Notes: generated by a model not told the origin, from the sequence alone. 64,000 nucleotides of DNA from Bog-257 sp963846715 (GCA_963846715.1 CAWJXA010000007.1:186001-250000), one strand, 5' to 3'. Shown: positions 51,747-61,242, counted from the first letter of the stretch. Made by a program: numbers and translations.

Positions 51747-52846
51747 ATGAAGCGACTACTGCTGCCCATCATAATTCTGGTTGTGACCGTGGTCCTGGTG
51801 GCCGCAGGAACCGTTCAGCCTAATGAATTGTCCCCTGCCAAGTCGCCGGAAGGCGCGGTGCAATCGTTGTTCGCGCACGTAAAGGGGCACGATTATCAGC
51901 GGCGCCTACGCTTATGTTGCCGAACTCCAGCAACAACGACGAGGCAGCCTTCGCCCGAGATCTCTCCGGACGCGACGGAAGCCTGCGCACCAACTCGTCG
52001 TTGCAGCAAGTGGACACTAAGGTCTTGCACGAAAACGATAGCGAAGCCCTGGTGCGTGCCACATTGCAATACGCTACCGCGGTGGGCGCTTTTTATGACA
52101 CGCGCGACCTGAAAGTCGTGAAGGAAGGCGACAGTTGGAAGGTGGACTGGCCGTTGGCGAAAGAAGCCAAGCTGCCTCCCCAGGTGATTCAGTCAAACTA
52201 CCTGCGCTGGGATGTCATCACCCGCGGTTCCAACGATGACTGGGGCGCGCAAAACGTAGAAGCTCCACGAGTGCGTATCATTTCGATGAACGCCATCCCG
52301 CAGGCCAACAGCACCATCATCGTCGGCGAAATCGAGAATGAAGACACCGTCCCCGGCTTTGTCTCCGTGAGTGCCACGCTGACTGGTAAGAATGGCAACG
52401 TGCTTGGCGAGGAGAGCAGCTTCGATAAGATCTCCCACACTCTGCTGCCGAAAGAGATATCGCCCTTCCGAATCGACTTCCCCAACGTGCCGCTCTCGAC
52501 TGTGAAGAGCGTGCACATGCAGCCCAATTCCATGTTGGTGCCGGCTTCCGCGGACCCCGTGATCGGCGTCATGCATCAGCGGGTGGAGACGGATGCGCGC
52601 GGACGCCACGTGCTGAAGGGTGAACTGGTGGACCAGAGCGGCCAGATTGTGAACATCCCGCATGTTCTGGCTACGTATTACGACAATGCCGGCAAAGTAA
52701 TCTGGGTTTCCGATGGTTATGTGGATCAGGCGCTATTGCCACAAACCCCGGTGCCATTTGCCGTCGACCTGCGCGACGACCTGGCGTCGAACGTGCATAA
52801 CTATCGCGTGACCGTTAACCAGTACATGCTCGACCGCCAACCATGA
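51747..52846 (+). pseudogene. Membrane-anchored NTF2/FxLYD-like protein broken by two +1 frameshifts
   Basis: ATG 51747 begins a signal anchor (LLLPIIILVVTVVLVAAG) and SPEGAVQSLFAHVKGHDYQ. The frame then fails near 51902 (extra C) and again near 51917 (extra G). Removing both restores DYQGAYAYVANSSNNDEAAF and a continuous frame to TGA 52846. The reconstructed product has an NTF2-like domain (SEALVRATLQYATAVGAFYD, VVKEGDSWKVDW) followed by FxLYD-type beta-sandwich segments (IIVGEIENEDTVPGFVSVSA, LATYYDNAGKVIWVSDGYVD). It is coupled to both neighbours by ATGA-type overlaps. The longest intact piece starts at 51914. Confidence 0.75.
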
Positions 52847-53703
52847 GTACGATGAGAACGCTTTGCTGTTGCTGCAGTTTTTCTCTTGGCCTGCGCCATT
52901 GCGGCGCAAGCTGGCACTCTCGAGGTGCCCGCAACCGTTTCCGCGGGGAGTGGACTAACCATTCCAACTTCGGGTAGCGGTGAGGCTACTCTCTACATGG
53001 TTGGACCGGGAACGGCTATCAAGAAGAAGGTTCCAGCTCGGTCAGAATATCGAGCTTAGTGGCGACGATTTGAAGAATGCCGGACGGTATGTGGTTTCGC
53101 TGAACGGGGAAGATAGCGCGACTTTCTTCGTCACGGCGGGCCCCGTCAGCTCGATAGCATTCCTGGCCCGACCTTCGCGAGTTCCAGCCGCAACACCTAA
53201 TGTAATTAGCGGTACCGCATTCGTCTTCGACAAGTTATCAGAACCTTGTCATGCAGCCCCAGCCCGTCAAGTTCGAACTGAGTGCGGAAGGTGCGACTGT
53301 AAGTCGCACCGAGTCGACGCGCTACGGTGCTGCCTACACCAAGCTGGATTCATCCCGGAAGGAGGGTGTGGCGCAGTTCGTTGCTTCCAGCGGTTCGGCT
53401 TCGGTTCGACGGGTAGTGCAGGAGGTGGCATCAGATCCGTGCGACATTCGCATGCGCGCCCAGCGCGACAAGAATGGCATCCTCGTCCAGACCGATCCCA
53501 TCCGCGACTGTGCCGGCAATCCCGTTCCTGATGGCACCATCGTTACTTTCACCTCGACCGACGCCAGCGGCAGGAGCACCGTGGATGCTCGCATCAAGCG
53601 CGGTGTGGCACAAGCGGAGCTGCCTGCTTCCAGGAACGCCACCATTTCCGTCGCGGCGGGCGTGGTAGTCGGCAACGAAATTAAATGGGGAGGCGGAGAA
53701 TGA
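52843..53703 (+). pseudogene. Secreted Ig-like protein broken by three +1 frameshifts
   Basis: ATG 52843 overlaps the preceding stop. Extra bases near 52860 (A), 53035 (C) and 53237 (T) break it. Dropping them gives a continuous 286-residue product: a signal peptide (RFAVAAVFLLACAIAAQA), an all-beta N-terminal half (GEATLYMVGPGTAIKKK; DDLKNAGRYVVSLNGEDSAT), then a bacterial-Ig-like domain (VFDKYQNLVMQPQPVKFELS; DGTIVTFTSTDASGRSTVDA; RIKRGVAQAELPA). All lesions are single-base gains. It is probably a periplasmic or surface partner of the exporter. Confidence 0.7.
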
Positions 53704-54233
53704 AACCCTTCCGTCGGCTTCTTGTGGCGATTGCAATCATGGCTTGCCTGCTCGTCACGCTACCGGGTCGTAATGAAAATCACGTTTTGGCTGCTACTCA
53801 TCCCGAAATAACGCTGAACGTCCAGGATGCCACGCCTCGCCAGGTCGAAGACACTACCCAACGGGCAGTTGCGCGCGATTACGCTGCCGCATGGCAGGCG
53901 CTGGCCAGCGCATTAGACCAGAACCGGCCTGACCTGCTGGCGGGAAATTTCATTGGAACCGCCAACGAGAAGCTGGCACAGACGATTCGTCAACAACGCA
54001 AGGCCGGGCTACATCAGCGCTTCGTGGATAAAGGTCACCAGGTGAACGCCATCTTTTACTCGCCGGAGGGTTCAGCCATTGAGCTGCAAGACACCGCGAA
54101 TTTGCAAATTCAAGTACTGGACGGCGACAAGGTGGTGCACTCGGAAGATGCCGCCGTGCGCTATGTCGCTCTATTGACCGCGGCCGAGAACTCTTGGAAG
54201 GTGCGGGTTCTGGAGGCTGTTCCCTCGTTTTAA
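53700..54233 (+). CDS. Exported protein, last gene of the rightward glycan operon
   Basis: 177 residues from ATG 53700, which overlaps the preceding stop (ATGA) and has GGAGGCGGAG upstream. N-terminal signal helix (RLLVAIAIMACLLVTLPG). The mature part is alpha/beta: QRAVARDYAAAWQALASALD, NLLAG-like segments, TIRQQRKAGLHQRFVDKGHQ, VNAIFYSPEGSAIELQDTA and YVALLTAAENSWKVRVLEAV. The pattern suggests an NTF2- or ARC6/IMS-like fold. Unlike the three genes before it, this one is intact. Function unknown. Confidence 0.8.
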   Translation: MKPFRRLLVAIAIMACLLVTLPGRNENHVLAATHPEITLNVQDATPRQVEDTTQRAVARDYAAAWQALASALDQNRPDLLAGNFIGTANEKLAQTIRQQRKAGLHQRFVDKGHQVNAIFYSPEGSAIELQDTANLQIQVLDGDKVVHSEDAAVRYVALLTAAENSWKVRVLEAVPSF

Positions 54234-54410
54234 CCTTTCCCTCTCCGAGACGTCCAACTTATTCTGGTGTTAATGAATAATTAGGAACGACGGACCCCTC
54301 GTGGTGGAATTTACTGCGGGTGCCCCTTTTGCAAGCTGTAAACGGCTAAAATAAGAAGACCCACCTGGGGTGCCCGGCATCCAATGGTTTTTGAGTGGCT
54401 GGTTTCTTTA

Positions 54411-56570
54411 ATGACCCTGAAGCGAAACTCTCTCGTCCTTACGGTGCTCCTGCTGACCGGCGTTCTCGTTGTCGGACAGAACCCTCCTGCCAATACTTCT
54501 CCTGAGGCTGTTCCTGACCAGAACAGGCACGACATCGTGCTGCAGCCCGAGGGATCGGAGCCGGCGGCCCAATCTTCCGAGCCGCGACAATCGGCCTCGG
54601 CGAGTCCGGTGAAGGAGCCAGATAAGGCTGCGGCGTATTACCACTTCACGTTGGCGCACATGTACGAGGAACTAGTTTCCATGTACGGGCGCACTGACTA
54701 CGCCAATAAGGCGATTGAAGAATATCGGCTGGCCATCGACAACGATCCGGCTTCCGACTATCTGAACGCCGGACTGGCCGAACTCTACGCCAAGACCGGC
54801 CGCATCCGCGATGCCGTTCTGGAAGCGCAGGACATCCTGAAGCGCGATGGCAACAACCTCGAGGCCCGCCGCTTGTTGGGCCGCATCTATCTCCGCTCGC
54901 TCGGCGACATGCAAGCGGGCACGCAGTCGCAGGAGATCCTGAAGCTGGCCATCGAGCAGTACGAACAGATTGTGAAGCTCGATCCCAAGAGCGTCGAGGA
55001 CCGCCTGTTGCTGGGCCGCTTGTACCGCCTGAACAATGAGCTTCTGAAATCGGAGGACGAGTTCAAGACCGCGGTAAAGATTCAGCCGGACTCCGAAGAA
55101 GCAGTCACGACGCTGGCTTATCTTTACAACGAAGAAGGCGATTCCAGTCGCGCTCTGGCCGTACTGGATGCCATCCCGGAAGGTTCACGCACGGCCAAGC
55201 TGTATTCCGCTCTGGGTTTCACCTACGAACAAGAGAAAGATTACAAGAAGGCGATCGATGCGTATCGCCGCTCCACCGAACTGGACCATGACAATCTGGA
55301 CTCCGTGCGCGGCCTGGCGCAGAACCTGATGAACGATGGCCAGACCGACGCTGCTCTGGAGCAATACAAAGTAATCGCCGATGCTGACCCTTCCGATGCC
55401 CAGACCTACATGCGCATTGCCGAAATTGACCGCCGCAACGGAAAGTTCGATCAGGCACTGGAAGCACTGAAGAAAGCCACGGCGGTGGTGCCCGACTCCC
55501 TGGAGGTGCAGTACAACATCGCGGTGATTGACGAGGCCCAGGGAAAGTATGAAGACGCCATCCAGATTTTGAATCAGCTGCTGCAGAAGACGGAACACAC
55601 CGATGGCGACTACAGCGTTGCCGACAAAAATAATCGCGCAGTTTTCCTGGAACGGCTGGGAACCATTTACCGCGAAGCCAATAAACCTCAGCAGGCGGTA
55701 GATACCTTCCGCAAGATGCTCGACCTCGGCGATGAAAATGCCATTCGCGGATATGGGGAGATGGTTGAGACTTACCGCGACAATAAGCAGTGGCAACTGG
55801 CCACCGACGTCGCCGCCGAAGCCGCCAAGAAGTTTCCCAACGACCGCGGCCTGCAGATGGTTTCCGCTTCGCAGCAGGCGGACATGGGCAAACCGGACGT
55901 GGCCATTGAGCACGTAAAACTCCTGCTCAAAGGCAACGCCGACGACCGCGAAGTCTACATCTCGCTGGCCCAGATGTATAGCCGGGTGAAAGATTGGCCG
56001 CAAGCGGAAGAGAACATCAGTAAAGCCCTCGAGCTCTCGACCAAGCAGGAAGACAAAGATTACGCAATTTTCGTCCAAGGGTCGATCTATGAGCGCCAGA
56101 AAAAGTATGACCTGGCGGAAGAGTCCTTCCGCAAAGTCATAGCCGACGATCCCAAGAACGCCATGGCGCTGAACTATCTGGGATACATGCTGGCCGATCG
56201 CGATACCCGGCTGGACGAAGCACTTGGCTACATCCGCCGCGCCGTAGCACTCGATCCACAGAACGGCGCGTATCTTGACTCGCTGGGCTGGGCCTACTAC
56301 AAGCTCGGCAAGTACGATCTTGCGGAAGAGAACCTGCGCCGTGCCTCTGAGCACATCAACAACGACCCCACCGTGCATCAACACCTGGGTGAGCTGTACC
56401 AGAAAACGGGACGCCTGAAGTTGGCTGCGGTCAATTACGAGCGGTCTTTGGAGGAGTGGAACAAGACCATTCCTGCCGAAGTGGACCAGGATGAAGTGGC
56501 AAAATTGCAGAAGGAACTGGAGACCACGCGGGTGAAGCTGGCCAAACAAACGGCAGCGACCAAGCAATAA
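54411..56570 (+). CDS. Exported TPR-repeat protein
   Basis: 719 residues from ATG 54411 (an in-frame ATG nine codons upstream lacks a signal-like start). Signal peptide RNSLVLTVLLLTGVLVVGQ. A Pro/Ser-rich linker (residues 25-70) precedes about 16 TPR units (ATRYY-type start, YYHFTLAHMYEELVSMYGR; IREYRL-type helices; PKNAMALNYLGYMLADRDTR; DSLGWAYYKLGKYDLAEENL). The last 30 residues are a coiled-coil tail. It lies downstream of the glycan operon but has its own leader of about 180 bases. Likely a periplasmic or outer-membrane scaffold, perhaps for the neighbouring export machinery. Confidence 0.88.
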   Translation: MTLKRNSLVLTVLLLTGVLVVGQNPPANTSPEAVPDQNRHDIVLQPEGSEPAAQSSEPRQSASASPVKEPDKAAAYYHFTLAHMYEELVSMYGRTDYANKAIEEYRLAIDNDPASDYLNAGLAELYAKTGRIRDAVLEAQDILKRDGNNLEARRLLGRIYLRSLGDMQAGTQSQEILKLAIEQYEQIVKLDPKSVEDRLLLGRLYRLNNELLKSEDEFKTAVKIQPDSEEAVTTLAYLYNEEGDSSRALAVLDAIPEGSRTAKLYSALGFTYEQEKDYKKAIDAYRRSTELDHDNLDSVRGLAQNLMNDGQTDAALEQYKVIADADPSDAQTYMRIAEIDRRNGKFDQALEALKKATAVVPDSLEVQYNIAVIDEAQGKYEDAIQILNQLLQKTEHTDGDYSVADKNNRAVFLERLGTIYREANKPQQAVDTFRKMLDLGDENAIRGYGEMVETYRDNKQWQLATDVAAEAAKKFPNDRGLQMVSASQQADMGKPDVAIEHVKLLLKGNADDREVYISLAQMYSRVKDWPQAEENISKALELSTKQEDKDYAIFVQGSIYERQKKYDLAEESFRKVIADDPKNAMALNYLGYMLADRDTRLDEALGYIRRAVALDPQNGAYLDSLGWAYYKLGKYDLAEENLRRASEHINNDPTVHQHLGELYQKTGRLKLAAVNYERSLEEWNKTIPAEVDQDEVAKLQKELETTRVKLAKQTAATKQ

Positions 56571-56660
56571 CTCTCGCGGTGTAAATTCCAAGGCGCTGCC
56601 GCGGCAGCGCCTTTCTTCTTGAATCTGGCGGCACATCCGCGCCGCTGCTACACTCCTCCT

Positions 56661-57791
56661 ATGCTCGCCAGCTACGCCGTTCGCGCCGAGGATTCGCGCG
56701 GACGCCGCTATCCCGAGCCACCGCATCCCTACCGCAATCCTTTCCAGCGGGACCGCGATCGCGTCATCCATGCCCGCGCCTTTCGCCGGCTGGAGAACAA
56801 GACGCAGGTCTTCACCCGCCGCTACTCCGATCATTTCCGTACGCGCCTTACGCACACCATGGAGGTAGCGCAGATCTCGCGCACCATTGCCGCTGCCCTC
56901 AACCTGAATGTCGATCTGGTTGAGGCGCTGGCGCTGGTCCACGACATCGGTCATCCTCCGTTTGGGCACGCCGGCGAACGCACGCTAGATCTTCTGATGC
57001 GCCGCCACGCCGAGTTCTTCGATCACAACTTGCAGGCTCTGCGGACCGTGGAGGACATGGAACTGAGGTATGTCGAGTTTCGTGGGTTGAATCTGACCTT
57101 TGAGGTTCGCGAGGGCATCATCAAGCACTCGCACGACTACAGCGAAGCCGAGCATCCCGAGCTGGCGCAGTATCTGCTCCATGAGCGCCCGCCGCTGGAG
57201 GCGCAGCTCATCGACCTAACCGACGAAATCGCCTACAGCACCGCCGACCTTGACGATGGTTACGAGGCCCGGTTGCTGCGCCTTCCCCAGATTCGCCAGG
57301 CTGTCCCCGTCTTTGAACGCTACTACGTTGAGGCGGAAGCCAAGTATCAGGACGCTCCCGAGAAGCTGAAGTTCAACGAAGCGTTAAAGCGCATGCTCAA
57401 TCGCTTTGTAACCGACTTAATCGAGAACACGCGGCGTCGCGTGCAGCAGGCTGGAATCGCTAGCCTCGACGACGTACGGCGGTTTTCCGAACGGCTGGCT
57501 GGTTTCAGTCCGGAAGTTGAGGAGGAGCGTCGCCAGGCCAAGAGCTTTCTCTACGAAGCGCTCTACAACTCCAAGCCGCTGGAACCAGAGAAGCGCAAGG
57601 CCGAGAAGGTCATTACCGACGTGTTCGGGTATTTGGTCGCGCATCCCGAGTCGCTGCCCCGTGCCTACCAGGAGCGAGCGCAAAGCGAAAAGCTGGTGCG
57701 GGTAGTGTGCGATTACATCGCCGGCATGACCGACCATTACGTGGAGGACCTGCGGAAGAAATTATTGGCAGGGAAGAAGGTGGAGGCGTAG
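56661..57791 (+). CDS. dgt: Deoxyguanosinetriphosphate triphosphohydrolase-like protein
   Basis: 376 residues from ATG 56661; a second in-frame start lies 14 codons upstream. HD-domain motifs are complete: FRRLENKTQVF, YSDHFRTRLTHTMEVAQISR (first His), ALVHDIGHPPFGHAGERTLD (His-Asp) and LIDLTDEIAYSTADLDDGY (Asp). It belongs to the dNTPase group that hydrolyses dGTP and other dNTPs to deoxynucleosides and triphosphate; many acidobacterial proteins of this type are annotated as dNTP triphosphohydrolases. It is followed 64 bases later by a convergent gene. Confidence 0.95.
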   Translation: MLASYAVRAEDSRGRRYPEPPHPYRNPFQRDRDRVIHARAFRRLENKTQVFTRRYSDHFRTRLTHTMEVAQISRTIAAALNLNVDLVEALALVHDIGHPPFGHAGERTLDLLMRRHAEFFDHNLQALRTVEDMELRYVEFRGLNLTFEVREGIIKHSHDYSEAEHPELAQYLLHERPPLEAQLIDLTDEIAYSTADLDDGYEARLLRLPQIRQAVPVFERYYVEAEAKYQDAPEKLKFNEALKRMLNRFVTDLIENTRRRVQQAGIASLDDVRRFSERLAGFSPEVEEERRQAKSFLYEALYNSKPLEPEKRKAEKVITDVFGYLVAHPESLPRAYQERAQSEKLVRVVCDYIAGMTDHYVEDLRKKLLAGKKVEA

Positions 57792-57855
57792 TGGTGCGTC
57801 GCGATTCGTCGTCCCCGGTGCGGCCGGGCCAGTCGGCGGCAGGAACATCTGCTGA

Positions 57856-58222
57856 TCAAGATTTCTTCTTGGTTCGCTTTGGCTTCAGTGTCTTGATGTA
57901 TTCATAGCTCATGTGAAAATACGGTGCTAGGGCCTTTGTATTCTTTAGCAGGCTGTCAGGGACGGTAACATATTCCTTCATCACTACGCCGTATGCTTCA
58001 AATAGCGTTGTCTTGTACTTCTTCAAACACTTTTCTCTTTCGTCCTGGGGAAGCCTGAGGGCCAGCGAACCAGATGCGTTCAGGTATGTAAACATGTGAC
58101 CATTCAGCGAGGTGTAAGGGTTCGCGGCGCCTTTGCGTTCGACCTTTGGATTGGTCCTGACAAGCTTTTCGTAAAGCTCCAATTTGTCCGCGGGGATGTT
58201 GTTCTTTTTGGGTTGGGCCCAT
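57856..58222 (-). CDS. Small TfoX/YjbR-like protein with a probable frameshift at its start
   Basis: The clear part reads KKNNIPADKLELYEKLVRTN, NPYTSLNGHMFTYLNASGSL, LPQDEREKCLKKYKTTLFEA and ALAPYFHMSYEYIKTLKPKR. It resembles a small family related to TfoX/YjbR. In its own frame there is no standard start. ATG 58222 lies one frame off: deleting one G or C from GGGCCC gives MAQPKKNNIPADKL. So either a one-base insertion or an unusual start exists. About 121 residues when corrected. Convergent with dgt. Confidence 0.65.
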
Positions 58223-58277
58223 GCCGTTTTCTCGATAGGGCTATCGCACTTGGAGCTTTGGGGCGCGCTTTCCGCTG

Positions 58278-59306
58278 TTACCCGATGTTGTACTTCTGCG
58301 TGACCCCATTCAGCGTGTAGTGCCCGCGATCGCTGGCTGTCCCATTCGTCTTCCAGATGCCGAAGAACGCCTCGCTGTTTGAGCCGTCCGCAGGACCCTT
58401 CCACGGTTCGTCATACGCCGCGAAGATCACGGTGGGCACTCCATTCGAGTTCGCCCAGCTGACCATCGCCTGATAATCCCACTGCGCATTGGTCACGTTG
58501 GCGAGGAACCCATTGGGCTGGTCTTTCTGCGAGCCCTGCGTGGGCCAGCCGGTTTCGCTGATGCGTATCTCCAGCCCAATCTTTTGATTCGCAAAGGCCG
58601 TCTTCAGTCCTGACAGCTGATTGTTCATGCTTGCCGTAACCGCCTGGGTGAACGTCGCCTGCGTGGGGTTCTGCCCGATCTTGCCGGCAATGTCCTTGTC
58701 GAAATAGGCATACATGTTGCCGTACACGTGGCTGTCGCATGCGGCCATCAGCGCCAGAAGCTTTTGCCGCATGGTTGCGTAGTCCGGCTTGGTGTTGTCC
58801 ACGCCTCCCAGCACGCCCCATTGCTGGCGAGTAGTGATGGGCAGGTTCGCCGCGGTCAGCGGAGTGCGCTTGCTCTTGGCATAAGCGATGAGGTCGATCA
58901 CTGCCTGCGTGGAATTCGGTCCCCAAATGCACTCATTGCCGATGACCAGGTCCACCACGTTGCCGTAGGTCTTGGCTTGCTGGATGGCATAATCGATCTC
59001 GGTCTTCGACCACTCCACGTTGATGGTATCGGTTTGGAAGTCGGCGCCGATCTGGTAACAACCGGCGCTGACTTTCAAGCCGGCGGTTTTGGCGGCCTGA
59101 ATGTTGAAGCGGTTGGCGTCCTGAATTTTGGGGACACCTTGCCAGACGAAAGTGCCCTGGCCGTAGGTAGTGATCAGGGAAAACTTCGCGGCCACCGCCT
59201 TCAAGAGTTGGTTCACTTGATCGAGCGTGTAGGCGTTGTAAAGCACTGGACCATCACCAACCCAGGGTCCGACATAAGGTTCAAAGGCAACTCCGTAGAT
59301 GGCCAT
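58278..59306 (-). CDS. Glycoside hydrolase family 17-like beta-1,3-glucanase
   Basis: 342 residues from ATG 59306 with GGAGGAG upstream. No signal peptide: it begins MAIYGVAFEPYVGPWVGDGP. The TIM-barrel motifs of GH17 are present: LLKAVAAKFSLITTYGQGTF, VVDLVIGNECIWGPNSTQAV (acid/base Glu) and GLEIRISETGWPTQGSQKD (nucleophile Glu), then VPTVIFAAYDEPWKGP. It would cleave beta-1,3-glucan, such as fungal or storage glucan. The lack of an export signal is odd for a glucanase; the protein may act on internal glucan or use another export route. Confidence 0.88.
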   Translation of the reverse strand: MAIYGVAFEPYVGPWVGDGPVLYNAYTLDQVNQLLKAVAAKFSLITTYGQGTFVWQGVPKIQDANRFNIQAAKTAGLKVSAGCYQIGADFQTDTINVEWSKTEIDYAIQQAKTYGNVVDLVIGNECIWGPNSTQAVIDLIAYAKSKRTPLTAANLPITTRQQWGVLGGVDNTKPDYATMRQKLLALMAACDSHVYGNMYAYFDKDIAGKIGQNPTQATFTQAVTASMNNQLSGLKTAFANQKIGLEIRISETGWPTQGSQKDQPNGFLANVTNAQWDYQAMVSWANSNGVPTVIFAAYDEPWKGPADGSNSEAFFGIWKTNGTASDRGHYTLNGVTQKYNIG

Positions 59307-59580
59307 GGTGCTCCTCCAAAATTAACGAAGTCAGCAAGATTGTAACTTGAGCGACCGCGAGGGCCCCATCCGGGAGGGAAGACTGGTCTGCAACTGCTGT
59401 TGGAGGTCGGAAGAAACGTATGCATGCTTAGTGGAGCCCCTACCTATTCACTGGGGTAGCCACTGAGTCAACTGGATGAGTTTTCTTCGATTGGCGATGG
59501 ATCGGAGCCCGCATTTTCAGGCGTGCATAGTGAGCGACCTTGCGACACAGTCTCGTGCCCAGGAAGGGCTCGCAGACTAA

Positions 59581-59958
59581 TCAAATGATCCGAGTGAGCG
59601 GATTATCCGGACGATCAGGGGGCAAGGTCTTGCTATGCGCAATTCTCGCGATCTCGTCTGCAAGGGCTGCGTCCTGTTGGCCGACGGCTTCCATCAGGCA
59701 TTCGATCAGCAGCTCTCTTGAGACTTGCGGTCCGGTCATCAGCTTGTCGAGCAAGTCGCGAGCTGCCGCGTCTTTCCATTCCTGGCAGGTGACGCACGGC
59801 GAATAGATAAAGGCGCGACTTCGCTTGCGACGGGAAACAAACTTCTTCTTAAACAACCGGTCAAGCGTCGTCATGACTGTGGTGTAGGCCAAATTCCGGC
59901 CGAGCGCCTTCATCACGTCGCACACCTTGCCTTCGCCGCACTTCCAGAGGATTTCCAT
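59581..59958 (-). CDS. BlaI/MecI-family repressor, frameshifted at its start
   Basis: The intact frame (ATG 59958, 125 residues) contains the BlaI winged helix after its first helix: MEILWKCGEGKVCDVMKALG, NLAYTTVMTTLDRLFKKKFV, SRRKRSRAFIYSP. The N-terminal strand TVTLGPLEIQ lies in the other frame just upstream (from ATG 60047). One missing base between CAG and GCATGG would join them as LEIQAMEILWKCG. The C-terminal part (residues 60-125) has an unusual cysteine pair, CVTCQEW. BlaI proteins usually pair with an M56 peptidase (BlaR); none is adjacent. Confidence 0.75.
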   Translation of the reverse strand: MEILWKCGEGKVCDVMKALGRNLAYTTVMTTLDRLFKKKFVSRRKRSRAFIYSPCVTCQEWKDAAARDLLDKLMTGPQVSRELLIECLMEAVGQQDAALADEIARIAHSKTLPPDRPDNPLTRII

Positions 59959-60309
59959 GCCTGGATCTCCAGCGGGCCGAGGGTGACGGTTTCGATTGCG
60001 TGATCGTGAGTCGGATGTTCGGATGTTGCCAACGCGTTCGGTCTCATGAAGTTTGTTACCAATCTGGTCAAAGTCAGTGAACTGGTCACAGTGAAGCTTG
60101 TTTTTTTCGGCATTGATAACTAAGTAGCAGGGCGCGATTTGCTCCGCCCTTGGGAGGGAGGGCCGCTATCATTCCTCCTGGTTACGGAATGAGGCGACTA
60201 GCTTCTCGCTCAAGTTTTCCGCGTGCCCCGACTCCCTACTCTTCGCACCCGCCAAATTCTGTTGCGGCGTCGCTGATCCACTGCTGTGGCCGGTAATCAT
60301 TTGCATTTC

Positions 60310-60885
60310 TCATGTTTCCGGCAGGTTACCATCGATAGTTCCCACAACCTGAAATGACTCCGAGCCGACAACCATCTCATATCCGCTTCGCATGGCTTGG
60401 TCGTAATGCCCCGTTGACGGACAGCCCACCGACGTGCAGCCAATGCCGTCATTCTCTCCCCAGAAGGCCCAAGTGCTCCATCGAGTGTGGACATCGTAGA
60501 TTTCGAGGTAGTAGGTGCCTCGCGGGAGTCGCGTGTTCATCTTCTGGATCTTCATGCTCCAAACATGCCAAACACGGCTCTCAAAGTCGCCGACATATCC
60601 CAGGATGCCTCCGCCGCTGGCCAGTACGCTGCCCCCGAAGGGTTCGGTAGTAATCTTCCACTTGGCTGTCTGCAGGTAATTCAGGTCGTTCACATCCCAG
60701 ATGGAAAACACCACGTCTGTGACTGTGGAGTCCGATTCGAGCGTGAACGAGTTAGATACCCTGTGACCGAAGTTGATGGGCCAAGCTCCAATGGTTCCGG
60801 TGTCGGGTCCGTTGTCGTAAATCACCCCCTGCCCAAAAGCCGGAATGGACATTGCCAGAAACGCTAGTACTGTCGCAGTTTTCAC
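60310..60885 (-). CDS. Secreted jelly-roll-like protein of unknown function
   Basis: 191 residues from GTG 60885, chosen because GGAGGGG precedes it. Signal peptide KTATVLAFLAMSIPAFG. The body is all-beta: VIYDNGPDTGTIGAWPINFG, VSNSFTLESDSTVTDVVFSI, GYVGDFESRVWHVWSMKIQK and GTYYLEIYDVHTRWSTWAFW. It has a single disulfide-like pair in GCTSVGCPSTG. I recall relatives in Acidobacteriota that end in PEP-CTERM tags; this one ends NLPET without a membrane segment. Probably secreted free. Confidence 0.8.
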   Translation of the reverse strand: MKTATVLAFLAMSIPAFGQGVIYDNGPDTGTIGAWPINFGHRVSNSFTLESDSTVTDVVFSIWDVNDLNYLQTAKWKITTEPFGGSVLASGGGILGYVGDFESRVWHVWSMKIQKMNTRLPRGTYYLEIYDVHTRWSTWAFWGENDGIGCTSVGCPSTGHYDQAMRSGYEMVVGSESFQVVGTIDGNLPET

Positions 60886-60900
60886 AGTCCCCTCCTTCAA

Positions 60901-61242
60901 ATCTCTGGCTGGCTACCCAGCCCACTTGAATTTTCGGGAACCCAAAATGCCGTGATGATGTCGAAAAACTGCTATCAAAGTTGGACAATGGTGCGCTGAA
61001 TATGGCCTCCGGTGCAATGCACCGACAATCAACTTCGTGTCATTTTTGGGTCACTGCCGGGTAAGCGTTTGAGCAGGGAACTCTTTCACCTGGAAGCTCT
61101 TCCGAGATGGATTGCCGTGTGGAGGAATTTTCCTCCCAGAAAGTGGCATCACGCCTAACCGAAGGTGGCTTGGTTTTCAACGACCTCGATAGTAGGCTGT
61201 GTCGCAAAGGCGCTTTTTTTCGCAACTTAGAGCGTGATTTGC
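60901..61242. other. Intergenic region before the winged-helix gene
   Basis: About 340 bases with no gene. A short stem GGAGGAATTTTCCTCC lies at 61120-61135. A GGCTGTGTCGCAAAGGCGC element followed by a T-run precedes the gene; the latter resembles the half-arm of the 3.5-kb composite repeat. Confidence 0.4.

Noticed and set aside
51080..53240. Programmed +1 frameshifting as explanation of the broken genes
   Set aside because: Six sites with unrelated local sequences in three adjacent genes, no shared slippery motif; error or decay is simpler.
55185..56969. Long open frame (594 codons) on the minus strand
   Set aside because: Lies entirely opposite the TPR gene and the start of dgt; its residues show no domain and reflect codon bias of the sense genes.
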